Of a stretch of 64,000 bases of DNA, positions 32,003 through 40,073 are shown one piece after another. Origin of the DNA: Actinoplanes sp. NBRC 103695 (GTDB lineage Bacteria; Actinomycetota; Actinomycetes; Mycobacteriales; Micromonosporaceae); NCBI RefSeq assembly GCF_030269485.1, contig NZ_BSTL01000010.1, positions 124,001-188,000 on the forward strand, given 5' to 3'. Every line of letters begins with the position of its first letter. Position 1 is the first letter of the stretch. A program made the position numbers and the translations under genes. Under the pieces are notes generated by a model. The model searched no databases and was not told the origin of the DNA. It saw only the letters and a program-made list of their open reading frames with translations.

Positions 32003-33241
32003 GTGTCACAGATATCCACGGATGTTTACGGGCGTCGATACCGGGTGGGCGAGTCGGATGTCGAGCTGCTGGGCCGGCCACGCGTCTGGATGAAACGGGC
32101 GGCCTGGGCCGTGATGGCCGCGGTGAGTCTCTTCCAGTACGGGTACGCCGCCGCCCTCCCGGCCTTCATCGAGATGAACGGCTGGACCGCCCGCCACGCC
32201 CTGCTCGTCCTCGCGGTCTGGGTGCTCTGCCAGGCTGGCTCGGCCGCCCCGGCGGCATGGCTGTACCGCCGATCCGGCCGCAACCCGGAGCTCCTGCTCC
32301 TGGTGGCGGCCGCGCTCTGTGCCGCCGGACTCGTCTCGCTCGCCCACGAGTCCAGCGGTTTCGGGTACGCGATCTACGGCGGTCTGGGCACCGGTCTGGC
32401 GTACGTGGTCAGCATCGGCGTCGTGACGGAGTGGTTCCCGGAACGGATCGCGCCGGCCGCCGGTGCGGTCAGTGGCGCGTTCGGCTACGGCGCCCTGCCG
32501 TTCGTGCTCCTCACGGGTCTGTTCCTGAACGGCGCCCTGCTCGACGTCACCGCCGTCGTCGTCGCCGGCGTGCTCGTGACGGCCGCCCTGCTCATCCGCC
32601 GCCCGCCCGCGCACTGGTGGCCGTCCCACCTGGATCCGCACCATTGGGCGGTCGACCGCACCCTGAACACCAGCATCCCCAACAACCAGCCCGCCCTGCG
32701 GCACTTCTCGTTCCGGGCGGCCGTCCGCACCGGCGTGCTGCCCGTCCTGTTCGTCGTCGTGGTGCTCACGGCGGTGATGGCGTTCTTCGATATCGCCCTG
32801 CTCGCCACGAGCAGGTGGCCGGCCGTGCTCATCGCCGTGCTGGCTCTGTCGACCGGGCTGGGGCGCTGGGCGAGCAGCCGGCTGTCCGACCGGCTGGGCC
32901 GCCGCCGCACCCTGGCGTACGCGTTGATGATCGGCGCGCTGGCGCAGTTCGCGTTGATCGTGACGGTGGAGAACCCGATCGCCGTCGTGCTCGCCGGCGT
33001 CGGCACCGGGGCCGGCTACTCGCTGCTCGTCAGCCTGGTCCGCGACTGGTTCGGGGACGAGGCCACCCTGTCCAACTATGCCGTCGTCTACACCGGCAAG
33101 GCGGTCGGTGGCGTCCTCGGCATCGGCCTGGCCGCGGCCGCGGCGCCGGAGGCGGTCGCCGGTCTCGTCGGCCTGGTTGGTGCTCTGTTGGCCTATCGTC
33201 TGCGCCAGCCGGGCCGCCCGCTGCTCACCCTGCCGCGCTGA
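32003..33241 (+). CDS. OxlT-like oxalate/formate antiporter (MFS), copy 1
   Basis: 412 residues, twelve hydrophobic segments, major facilitator superfamily, oxalate:formate antiporter group. The N-terminal block (YGRRYRVGESDVELLGRPRVWM) is shared with copy 2 at 36939. Charged residues needed in Oxalobacter OxlT appear conserved: Arg in STGLGRWASSRLSDRLGRR (OxlT Arg272) and Lys in VVYTGKAVGGVLG (Lys355). GTG start with AGGAGG upstream. Divergent from LysR. Likely imports oxalate and exports formate or another carboxylate; the exact substrate is inferred. Confidence 0.85.
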   Translation: MSQISTDVYGRRYRVGESDVELLGRPRVWMKRAAWAVMAAVSLFQYGYAAALPAFIEMNGWTARHALLVLAVWVLCQAGSAAPAAWLYRRSGRNPELLLLVAAALCAAGLVSLAHESSGFGYAIYGGLGTGLAYVVSIGVVTEWFPERIAPAAGAVSGAFGYGALPFVLLTGLFLNGALLDVTAVVVAGVLVTAALLIRRPPAHWWPSHLDPHHWAVDRTLNTSIPNNQPALRHFSFRAAVRTGVLPVLFVVVVLTAVMAFFDIALLATSRWPAVLIAVLALSTGLGRWASSRLSDRLGRRRTLAYALMIGALAQFALIVTVENPIAVVLAGVGTGAGYSLLVSLVRDWFGDEATLSNYAVVYTGKAVGGVLGIGLAAAAAPEAVAGLVGLVGALLAYRLRQPGRPLLTLPR

Positions 33242-33359
33242 CCGGCGGCCGCACAGCATCGCTGGCCTGCGGAAACGCGGCCATTCAGCATCCCTATCAA
33301 TGTCTTTGGAGCACGCTCTGGACACATGGCTGTTACATGCGACAACATACTGACTACGA

Positions 33360-33374
33360 AATACGGTATGCAAT
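33360..33374. promoter_or_regulatory. GntR-type operator, site B
   Basis: AATACGGTATGCAAT; its reverse complement ATTGCATACCGTATT matches the island consensus at 13 of 15 positions and shares TGCATACCGTAT with site E. It lies 78 bp upstream of formyl-CoA transferase. A further half-site (CATACTG) is at 33347-33353. The rest of the 33242-33452 interval has no gene. Confidence 0.6.
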
Positions 33375-33452
33375 CCAACCGCTACTCAGGTCCGTCGTTG
33401 GAGCACCGCTTTCGTCTCCGCGACCGGTTCAGCGTCGTACAGGAGGATCACG

Positions 33453-34679
33453 ATGACAAAGGCGCTCGAGGGCATCCGCGTTCTCGACATGACACACGTC
33501 CAGTCCGGCCCGTCCGCCACCCAGTTGCTCGCATGGCTCGGTGCGGACGTGATCAAGCTGGAGGCTCCCGGCCACGGCGACATCACCCGGAGCCAGCTCC
33601 GCGATCTGCCCGACGTGGACAGCCTCTATTTCACGATGCTCAACTGCAACAAGCGCAGTATCACGCTGAACATGAAGAATGACCAGGGCAAGGAGGTCTT
33701 CACCAAGCTGCTGTCCGAGGTGGACGTGCTGGTCGAGAACTTCGGACCGGGTGTCGTCGACCGCTTCGGCTTCTCGTGGGAGCGGATGCAGGAGATCAAC
33801 CCCGGTCTGGTGTACGCGTCGATCAAGGGTTTCGGCCCCGGCCGGTACGCGGGCTTCAAGGCGTACGAGGTGGTCGCCCAGGCCATGGGCGGCGCGATGA
33901 GCACCACCGGCTTCGAGGACGGGCCGCCCACCGCGACCGGCGCGCAGATCGGCGACTCGGGCACCGGCATCCACCTGGTCGCCGGCATCCTCGCGGCCCT
34001 GCTGCACCGGACCCGCTCCGGCAAGGGACAGCGGGTGCAGGTCGCCATGCAGGACGCGGTCCTCAACCTGTGCCGGGTGAAGCTGCGCGACCAGCAGCGA
34101 CTGGCACACGGCCCGCTCGGCGAGTACCCGAACGAGAACTTCGGCGACGAGGTCCCGCGGTCCGGCAACGCCTCCGGCGGCGGCCAGCCCGGCTGGGCGG
34201 TCAGGTGCGCGCCCGGCGGACCCAACGACTACATCTACGTGATCATCCAGCCCACCGGCTGGGCCCCGATCGCCGAGCTGATCGGCCGTCCGGAGCTCGC
34301 CGACGACCCCGAGTGGAACACGCCGAAGGCCCGGCTCGACAAGCTGGGCAAGGCGTTCCAGCTGATCGAGGAGTGGACCTCCAAGCACACCAAGTGGACC
34401 GTGATGGAGGAGCTGAACTCGCACAACATCCCCTGCGGGCCGGTGCTGTCCACCCGGGAGCTGATCGAGGACGACACCCTGCAGAAGCTCGGCTCGGTGG
34501 TCTCGGTCGAGCACCCGGAACGCGGCACGTTCAAGACGGTGGGCTGCCCCATCAAGCTCTCCGACTCGCCCGTCGACATCGAGCGCTCGCCGCTGCTGGG
34601 CGAGCACACCGAAGAGATTCTCGCGGAGATCGGCTTCGAAGGCCGGGCCGCCGAACTGCGCGCCGCCGGCGCCATCTAG
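33453..34679 (+). CDS. frc: Formyl-CoA:oxalate CoA-transferase
   Basis: 408 residues, class III CoA-transferase. The catalytic aspartate is Asp168 in QIGDSGTGIHL (Asp169 in Oxalobacter), and the glycine-rich lid loop is present as GNASGGGQPG (compare GGGGQ). N-terminus LEGIRVLDMTHVQSGPSATQLLAWLGADVIKLE is typical. The enzyme swaps CoA between formyl-CoA and oxalate, giving oxalyl-CoA and formate. ATG with AGGAGG seven bases upstream. The next gene follows after 10 bp, so the ADP-forming synthetase is co-transcribed. Confidence 0.93.
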   Translation: MTKALEGIRVLDMTHVQSGPSATQLLAWLGADVIKLEAPGHGDITRSQLRDLPDVDSLYFTMLNCNKRSITLNMKNDQGKEVFTKLLSEVDVLVENFGPGVVDRFGFSWERMQEINPGLVYASIKGFGPGRYAGFKAYEVVAQAMGGAMSTTGFEDGPPTATGAQIGDSGTGIHLVAGILAALLHRTRSGKGQRVQVAMQDAVLNLCRVKLRDQQRLAHGPLGEYPNENFGDEVPRSGNASGGGQPGWAVRCAPGGPNDYIYVIIQPTGWAPIAELIGRPELADDPEWNTPKARLDKLGKAFQLIEEWTSKHTKWTVMEELNSHNIPCGPVLSTRELIEDDTLQKLGSVVSVEHPERGTFKTVGCPIKLSDSPVDIERSPLLGEHTEEILAEIGFEGRAAELRAAGAI

Positions 34680-34689
34680 GGGAGGCCCG

Positions 34690-36819
34690 ATGAACAAGAG
34701 CAAGGTGCGGGAGATTCTCGACCAGGCGATCGCGGACGGCCGTTCGGCGCTCACGGCGCCGGAGGGCAGGGCTGTCGCTGAGGCGTACGGGATCAGCACC
34801 CCCGCCGAAGGCCTGGCCACCGGCCCGGACGAGGCGGAGAGGCTGGCGCAGGCGATCGGCTTCCCGGTCGTCATGAAGATCGTGTCGCCCGACGTGCTGC
34901 ACAAGACCGAGGCCGGCGGCGTGATCGTCGGGGTCGGCAGCGTGGCCGAGGTCGGCTGGGCGTACGAGAAGATCATGTCCTCGGTCCTGGCGCACGTGCC
35001 CGGCGCCGACGTGCGCGGCGTGCAGATCCAGAAGCAGCTCAGCGGCGGTCACGAGGTCATCGTCGGGGCGGTGACCGACCCCAGCTTCGGCAAGATCGTC
35101 GCGTTCGGGCTGGGTGGTGTGCTCGTCGAGGTGCTCAAGGACGTCACGTTCCGGCTGGCGCCGGTGACGCCGGAGACCGCGGCGTCCATGCTCGACGGCA
35201 TCGCCGCGGCGGAGATCCTCAAGGGCGTACGCGGTGCCGAACCGGCGAACCGCGACCTGCTCACCGACCTGATCGTGCGGGTGTCGCAGCTGGTCACCGA
35301 CTTCCCGCAGCTGGCCGAGGTGGACCTCAACCCGGTGCTCGCCACCGGGGACTCGGCCATCGCGGTGGACGTACGCATCCTGATCGACCGGGCCGCGCCC
35401 AAGCGGCCCGACACCTTCACCACCGAGCAGATCCTCGCCTCGATGAACCGGATCATGAAGCCGGCCGCGATCGCGGTCATCGGGGCGTCCGCGGAAGCCG
35501 GCAAGATCGGCAACTCGGTGATGAAGAACCTGGTCAACGGCGGGTACGCCGGCCAGATCTTCCCGATCAACCCGAAGGCCGACGAAATCGGAGGCCTGAA
35601 GGCGTTCAAGTCCATCGCGGACGTGCCGGGCGACGTGGACGTGGCGGTCTTCGCGATCCCGGCGAAGTTCGTCGCGCGGGCGCTGGACGAGGCCGGCGCC
35701 AAGGGGGTGGCCGGCGCGATCCTGATCCCGTCCGGGTTCGCCGAGACCGGCAACCAGGAACTGCAGGACGAGGTGCTGGCCATCGCCCGGCGGCACGGCG
35801 TGCGGATCCTCGGCCCGAACATCTACGGCTACTACTACACGCCGGAGAACCTGTCGGCGACCTTCTGCACGCCGTACGACGTGCGCGGGGGAGTGGCGCT
35901 GTCGTCGCAGAGCGGCGGCATCGGCATGGCGATCCTGGGCTTCAGCCGCTCGGCGGGCATGGGTGTGTCGGCCATCGTGGGCGTCGGCAACAAGGCCGAC
36001 ATCGACGAGGACGACCTGCTCACCTTCTTCGAGCAGGACGACAACACCAACCTGATCGCGATGCACCTGGAGGACCTCAAGGACGGCCGGGCGTTCGCCG
36101 AGGTCGCCAAGCGGGTCTCGGCCCGTAAACCGGTCGTGGTGCTCAAGGCCGGCCGCACCGACCAGGGTGCGAAGGCGGCGGGTTCGCACACCGGCGCGCT
36201 GGCCGGCAACGACAAGGTCTACGACGACATCCTGCGCGAGAGCGGGGTGATCCGGGCGCCGGGTCTCAACGACCTTCTCGAGTACGCCCGGGGCGTGCCC
36301 CTGCTGCCCACGCCGAAGGGTGAGAACGTCGTCATCATCACCGGCGCCGGAGGCTCGGGCGTGCTGCTGTCGGACGCCTGTGTGGACAACGGCCTGAACC
36401 TGATGGCGATCCCGCCGGATCTGGACACCGCGTTCCGCGCCTACATCCCGCCGTTCGGCGCGGCCGGCAACCCGGTCGACATCACCGGCGGCGAGCCCCC
36501 GTCCACCTATCGCAACACGATCGCGCTCGGTCTTTCCGACGACCGGGTGCACAGCCTGATCCTCGGCTATTGGCACACGATCGTGACGCCGCCGATGACC
36601 TTTGCCGAACTGGTCGTCGACGTCGTCGAGGAATTCCGCGCCAAGGGCATCGAAAAGCCGATCGTCGCCAGTCTTTCCGGCGACGTGGAGGTCGAGGAGG
36701 CGAGTGAACACCTCTATCGCCACGGCATTGTCGCCTACCCGTACACCACGGAGAAGCCGGTGGCGGTACTCGGTGCGAAGTACCGCTGGGCCCGCGCCGC
36801 GGGCCTGGTCAAGCCCTAG
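34690..36819 (+). CDS. ADP-forming acyl-CoA synthetase, single chain (beta-alpha order)
   Basis: 709 residues. An N-terminal ATP-grasp domain (residues ~1-235; YGISTPAEGLA...FPVVMKIVSPDVLHKTEAGGV) is fused to CoA-binding and succinyl-CoA-ligase-like domains (AAIAVIGASAEAGKIGNSVMKNLV; SQSGGIGMAIL). The phosphorylated His is His500 in GSHTGALAGND. The family makes acyl-CoA from carboxylate, CoA and ATP with ADP and phosphate as products. It is tightly linked to formyl-CoA transferase, so oxalate or formate are plausible substrates and would supply the primer CoA-ester that the transferase needs (inference). A 17-bp hairpin follows the stop. Confidence 0.88.
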   Translation: MNKSKVREILDQAIADGRSALTAPEGRAVAEAYGISTPAEGLATGPDEAERLAQAIGFPVVMKIVSPDVLHKTEAGGVIVGVGSVAEVGWAYEKIMSSVLAHVPGADVRGVQIQKQLSGGHEVIVGAVTDPSFGKIVAFGLGGVLVEVLKDVTFRLAPVTPETAASMLDGIAAAEILKGVRGAEPANRDLLTDLIVRVSQLVTDFPQLAEVDLNPVLATGDSAIAVDVRILIDRAAPKRPDTFTTEQILASMNRIMKPAAIAVIGASAEAGKIGNSVMKNLVNGGYAGQIFPINPKADEIGGLKAFKSIADVPGDVDVAVFAIPAKFVARALDEAGAKGVAGAILIPSGFAETGNQELQDEVLAIARRHGVRILGPNIYGYYYTPENLSATFCTPYDVRGGVALSSQSGGIGMAILGFSRSAGMGVSAIVGVGNKADIDEDDLLTFFEQDDNTNLIAMHLEDLKDGRAFAEVAKRVSARKPVVVLKAGRTDQGAKAAGSHTGALAGNDKVYDDILRESGVIRAPGLNDLLEYARGVPLLPTPKGENVVIITGAGGSGVLLSDACVDNGLNLMAIPPDLDTAFRAYIPPFGAAGNPVDITGGEPPSTYRNTIALGLSDDRVHSLILGYWHTIVTPPMTFAELVVDVVEEFRAKGIEKPIVASLSGDVEVEEASEHLYRHGIVAYPYTTEKPVAVLGAKYRWARAAGLVKP

Positions 36820-36826
36820 ATGAGGA

Positions 36827-36866
36827 GTGGCTGCCGCCCGACGCGCCAACGTCGGACGGCAGCCAC
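36827..36866 (+). terminator. Hairpin between synthetase and transporter genes
   Basis: GTGGCTGCCGCCCGACG (36827-36843), 6-base loop, and its complement CGTCGGACGGCAGCCAC (36850-36866), with one mismatch in 17. It begins seven bases after the synthetase stop. It may terminate or attenuate transcription into the second OxlT-like gene, or protect the upstream mRNA from 3' decay. The rest of the 119 bp gap has no gene. Confidence 0.65.
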
Positions 36867-36938
36867 AGCAAGAACAGCCAGGTCTGGACCAGCCCGTCGC
36901 AGACCACGCAACTCTGCCCTTTTCAAGGAGGTCCAGTC

Positions 36939-38381
36939 ATGGTCTCGACACCTGACCGTCCACCTGCCCGGAATTCTATCCCGGATAATGATTCCGGCAA
37001 CGCGACAAACACCACAGTGACCGGATACCGGGAGATCATCGACGGAAACGGCCGGCTGTATCGGCTCGGCGAGACCGACCGTCAGCTGATGGGCCGATCC
37101 CGCCGCTGGATGGTGTTCCTCCCGTGGGCCGCGATGATGGCGATCAGCTCGTCGGAGTACGCCTTCACCTCCGCCGAGGACACGCTTTCCGAGGCGCACG
37201 GCTGGCATGGCGCACACATCTTCTGGCTGCTCGGTGTCTGGGTCTTCTTCCAGGCGGCGATCGCGTTCCCGACCGGGAAGCTGCGGGAGAGCGGGCGCCT
37301 GTCGGCCAAGGCCGCGATGATGTGCGGCGCCGCCGGCACGATCATCGGGTACCTCGCCCTGGCCTACGCGCCGCACGTCCTGGTCGCCTACCTCGGCTTC
37401 TCGGTCTTCGGCGGGCTCGGCGCCGGCATGGTCTACGCCACCTGCGTGAACATGGTCGGCAAGTGGTACCCGGAACGCAAGGGTGGCAAGACCGGCTTCG
37501 TCAACGGCGGCTTCGCGTACGGCTCGGTGCCCTTCATCTTCATCTTCACCAACTACATGGACGTCGGTAACTACGGCCCCGTCCTGGTGGGCGTCGGCAT
37601 CTTCCTGGCCGTGGCCGTCGCGGCGACCGGCTTCTTCTTCAAGGACCCGCCGAAGAACTGGTGGCCGGCGCACGTCGACCCGCTGAAGGTGGCCGACGAC
37701 CCGAAGGTGCGGCGCTCGCTCTCGAAGAACCCGCCCGCGGTCAAGCAGTACACGCCTCGGGAAGCCGCGCGTACTCCCGTGCTCTATCTGATGTGGGTCT
37801 GCCTGTTGATGACGGCCGGCGTGAACATCTTCGGCATCGCGTTCCAGGTGCCGTTCGGCAAGGAGATGGGCTTCGCCGGCGGGATCGTGGCCCTGGCCAT
37901 GAGCCTCAAGGCGATCGTCAACGGCACCGGCCGCGGGGTGATCGGCTGGATCTCCGACCGGTACGGCCGCCGCCAGACGCTGACCATCGTCTGCTGGGTG
38001 CTCGGCCTGGCCCAGTTCGCCGTCTTCCTGTCCGGCTCACTCGGCAACATGCCGCTGTTCCTGCTCGCGTCGATGATCTCCGGCTTCGGCGGCGGCGCGA
38101 TCTTCCCGCTGTTCGCGGCGATGACCGCGGACTTCTTCGGGGAGAACAACAACGCCTCCAACTACGGCATGGTGTACAGCTCCAAGCTGGTCTCCGGCCT
38201 GGTCGGCTCCGGCCTCGGCGCGGTGGTCGTGGGGGTCTGGGGCTACGGCGGGGCGTTCGTGCTGGCCGGTTGCATCGGACTCTTCACCGGTGCGCTGTCC
38301 TTCATGCTCAAGCAGCCCGGCCGATCCGGATCGGGCCCCGACGTCGATGCGGTCCCGATGACCCGCGCCACCGTGGGTTAG
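36939..38381 (+). CDS. OxlT-like oxalate/formate antiporter (MFS), copy 2
   Basis: 480 residues, twelve membrane segments, oxalate:formate antiporter family. The key Arg (VNGTGRGVIGWISDRYGRR) and Lys (MVYSSKLVSGLVGSG) are kept. An N-terminal extension of ~30 residues, Asn/Thr/Pro-rich, precedes the block GNGRLYRLGETDRQLMGRSRRWM shared with copy 1. FFKDPPKNWWPAHVDP is a family-typical segment between halves. ATG with AAGGAGG seven bases upstream. Two different paralogues in one island suggest separate jobs, for example uptake of oxalate and exchange or export of formate. Confidence 0.88.
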   Translation: MVSTPDRPPARNSIPDNDSGNATNTTVTGYREIIDGNGRLYRLGETDRQLMGRSRRWMVFLPWAAMMAISSSEYAFTSAEDTLSEAHGWHGAHIFWLLGVWVFFQAAIAFPTGKLRESGRLSAKAAMMCGAAGTIIGYLALAYAPHVLVAYLGFSVFGGLGAGMVYATCVNMVGKWYPERKGGKTGFVNGGFAYGSVPFIFIFTNYMDVGNYGPVLVGVGIFLAVAVAATGFFFKDPPKNWWPAHVDPLKVADDPKVRRSLSKNPPAVKQYTPREAARTPVLYLMWVCLLMTAGVNIFGIAFQVPFGKEMGFAGGIVALAMSLKAIVNGTGRGVIGWISDRYGRRQTLTIVCWVLGLAQFAVFLSGSLGNMPLFLLASMISGFGGGAIFPLFAAMTADFFGENNNASNYGMVYSSKLVSGLVGSGLGAVVVGVWGYGGAFVLAGCIGLFTGALSFMLKQPGRSGSGPDVDAVPMTRATVG

Positions 38382-38427
38382 TCCCGTCGACGTCTCCGCA
38401 AGCGGTCGGACCGCCGACGCCCCATTC

Positions 38428-38467
38428 CACATTCACCTCGCGATGAAGCGCCTCGGAAGTGAATGTG
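38428..38467. repeat. Inverted repeat downstream of transporter copy 2
   Basis: CACATTCACCTC (38428-38439) and GGAAGTGAATGTG (ending 38467) pair over 11 of 12 bases with a 16-base loop. It lies between the transporter stop and operator site C. It could be the transporter terminator or part of the reductase promoter; the sequence does not decide. Confidence 0.45.
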
Positions 38468-38519
38468 AGATAAGGCGACAGCCCAGGTGGTCCGGCCGCT
38501 TGTCCTACTCTCACGCCAT

Positions 38520-38534
38520 ACTGTATACAGAACA
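38520..38534. promoter_or_regulatory. GntR-type operator, site C
   Basis: ACTGTATACAGAACA, containing the perfect palindrome CTGTATACAG (38521-38530). 19 bp upstream of the PanE2-like reductase start, hence at the head of the reductase/formate dehydrogenase operon. Confidence 0.65.
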
Positions 38535-38553
38535 CACGACGAGAGGAGACGGC

Positions 38554-39549
38554 GTGCGAATCGCGGTTCTCGGCGCCGGCGCCATCGGCGCGTATGTCGG
38601 CGCGGCACTGCATCGGGCCGGTGTCGAGGTCCACCTGATCGCCCGCGGCCCGCACCTCGCGGCGATCCGGCGCGACGGCGTCCGGGTGCACAGCCCGCGT
38701 GGCGACTTCATCGCCCGGGCCCGGGCCACCGACGACCCCCGCGAGGTGGGCCCCGTCGACTACGTCTTCCTCGGGCTCAAGGCTCACTCGTACGCGACGG
38801 CAGGCGACCTGGTCGCCCCGCTGCTCGGCCCGCGGACCGCGGTCGTGGCCGCGCAGAACGGCATCCCCTGGTGGTACTTCCACGGGCTGGCCGGCCACCC
38901 GCTCGCCGACCGGCGGATCGAGTCGGTCGACCCGGGCGGCGCCACCACCGCCGTCCTGCCGGTGGACCGGGCGATCGGCTGCGTCGTCTACTGCTCCACC
39001 GAGATCGAGAGCCCCGGCGTGATCCGGCATCTCGAGGGCACCCGGTTCTCCATCGGAGAGCCGGACTGCTCCTGCTCCGAGCGCTGCCGGGCGTTCAGCG
39101 AGGCGATGGTGGCCGGCGGGTTGAAATGCCCGGTGGAGACGGACATCCGCGACGACATCTGGATCAAACTGATGGGCAATGTCGCGTTCAACCCGCTGAG
39201 CGCGCTGACCCGGGCGACCCTCGCCGACATGTGCGGCCACCCGGGCGCTCGTGAGCTGGTCGCCGAGATGATGCGGGAGACCGTCGCGGTGGCCACGGCC
39301 GCCGGGTGCCGGCCCTCCATCTCGGTCGAGCGGCGCATCGACGGGGCCGCCAAGGTGGGGCACCATAAGACATCGACGTTGCAGGACCTGGAGGCGGGGA
39401 AGGAGCTGGAACTCGAAGCGATCATCGGCGCGGTGGTCGAGCTGGCCGACATGACCGGCGTCCCGGCACCCACGCTGCGCAACGTGTACGCCGCTGTGGA
39501 CCTGCTCGCTCGCACGGTCACCGGTCCGTCCCCGGTGGGCGCGCGATGA
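38554..39549 (+). CDS. Ketopantoate-reductase-family protein, candidate oxalyl-CoA/glyoxylate reductase (PanE2-like)
   Basis: 331 residues. Rossmann motif GAGAIGAYVGAAL at the N-terminus binds NADP(H); the family Lys is Lys205 in DIWIKLMGNVAFNPLSALT; the C-terminal helix has STLQDLEAGKELELEAIIG. By fold this is PanE, but the setting argues against pantothenate synthesis. In Methylobacterium extorquens a PanE homologue (PanE2) is an oxalyl-CoA reductase that lets oxalate carbon enter as glyoxylate, and the same role fits here. GTG start at 38554 with GAGAGGAG upstream. The stop overlaps the formate dehydrogenase gamma start (ATGA), which ties reduction to formate oxidation. Other 2-oxo-acid reductase activities remain possible. 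Confidence 0.8.
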   Translation: MRIAVLGAGAIGAYVGAALHRAGVEVHLIARGPHLAAIRRDGVRVHSPRGDFIARARATDDPREVGPVDYVFLGLKAHSYATAGDLVAPLLGPRTAVVAAQNGIPWWYFHGLAGHPLADRRIESVDPGGATTAVLPVDRAIGCVVYCSTEIESPGVIRHLEGTRFSIGEPDCSCSERCRAFSEAMVAGGLKCPVETDIRDDIWIKLMGNVAFNPLSALTRATLADMCGHPGARELVAEMMRETVAVATAAGCRPSISVERRIDGAAKVGHHKTSTLQDLEAGKELELEAIIGAVVELADMTGVPAPTLRNVYAAVDLLARTVTGPSPVGAR

Positions 39550-40073
39550 CGACTTCGCCACCGGAGGTGCCGCCCATGTCAGAGCCGCCGACGTCAGAGC
39601 CGGACCGTCCCCGTCGCAAGCGCCGGGAGGCCGCGGCGCCCAGCCCCGCCTCACTGGTCGACCCCGCGATCGCCGCGCCCGTACGCGCCGCGGTGGCGGC
39701 CTGCCGCGAGCAGCGCGGCAACCTGATCCCGATCCTGCACGAGATCCAGCGGACGCTCGGGCACGTGCCCGAGGACGCGGTGCCGGTGCTGGCCGAGGAG
39801 CTCAACCTCTCCCGCGCCGAGGTGCACGGCGTGATCACCTTCTATCACGACTTCAAGCCGTCGCCGGTTCTCGGCCCCAAGGTGCAGGTGTGCCGGGCGG
39901 AGGCCTGTCAGGCGGTCGGCGCGGAGGAGCTCTTCGCCGCGGCGCCGGGCCTCTGCGGCACCGTCGAGCAGGTGTTCTGCCTGGGCAACTGCGCGCTGGG
40001 TCCGTCGGTCGCGATCGACGGCCGGGTGTATGGCCGGATGACCGCGTCACGACTGCGTGAGGTGCTGGCATGA
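39546..40073 (+). CDS. fdsG: NAD-dependent formate dehydrogenase gamma subunit (FdsG/NuoE-like)
   Basis: 175 residues, thioredoxin-like [2Fe-2S] ferredoxin with the four-Cys pattern CRAEAC ... CLGNC. The leading ~40 residues are Pro/Arg-rich and probably flexible. Homologous to NuoE of complex I. It carries electrons between the beta subunit's FMN and its own cluster. Starts inside the previous stop (ATGA); an in-frame ATG at 39576 is an alternative. Overlaps the beta subunit gene by four bases. Confidence 0.92.
   Translation: MTTSPPEVPPMSEPPTSEPDRPRRKRREAAAPSPASLVDPAIAAPVRAAVAACREQRGNLIPILHEIQRTLGHVPEDAVPVLAEELNLSRAEVHGVITFYHDFKPSPVLGPKVQVCRAEACQAVGAEELFAAAPGLCGTVEQVFCLGNCALGPSVAIDGRVYGRMTASRLREVLA

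Noticed and set aside
38554..39549. Naming the reductase panE (pantothenate biosynthesis)
   Set aside because: It is coupled to formate dehydrogenase and carries the oxalate-island operator; the Methylobacterium PanE2 precedent is a better guide.
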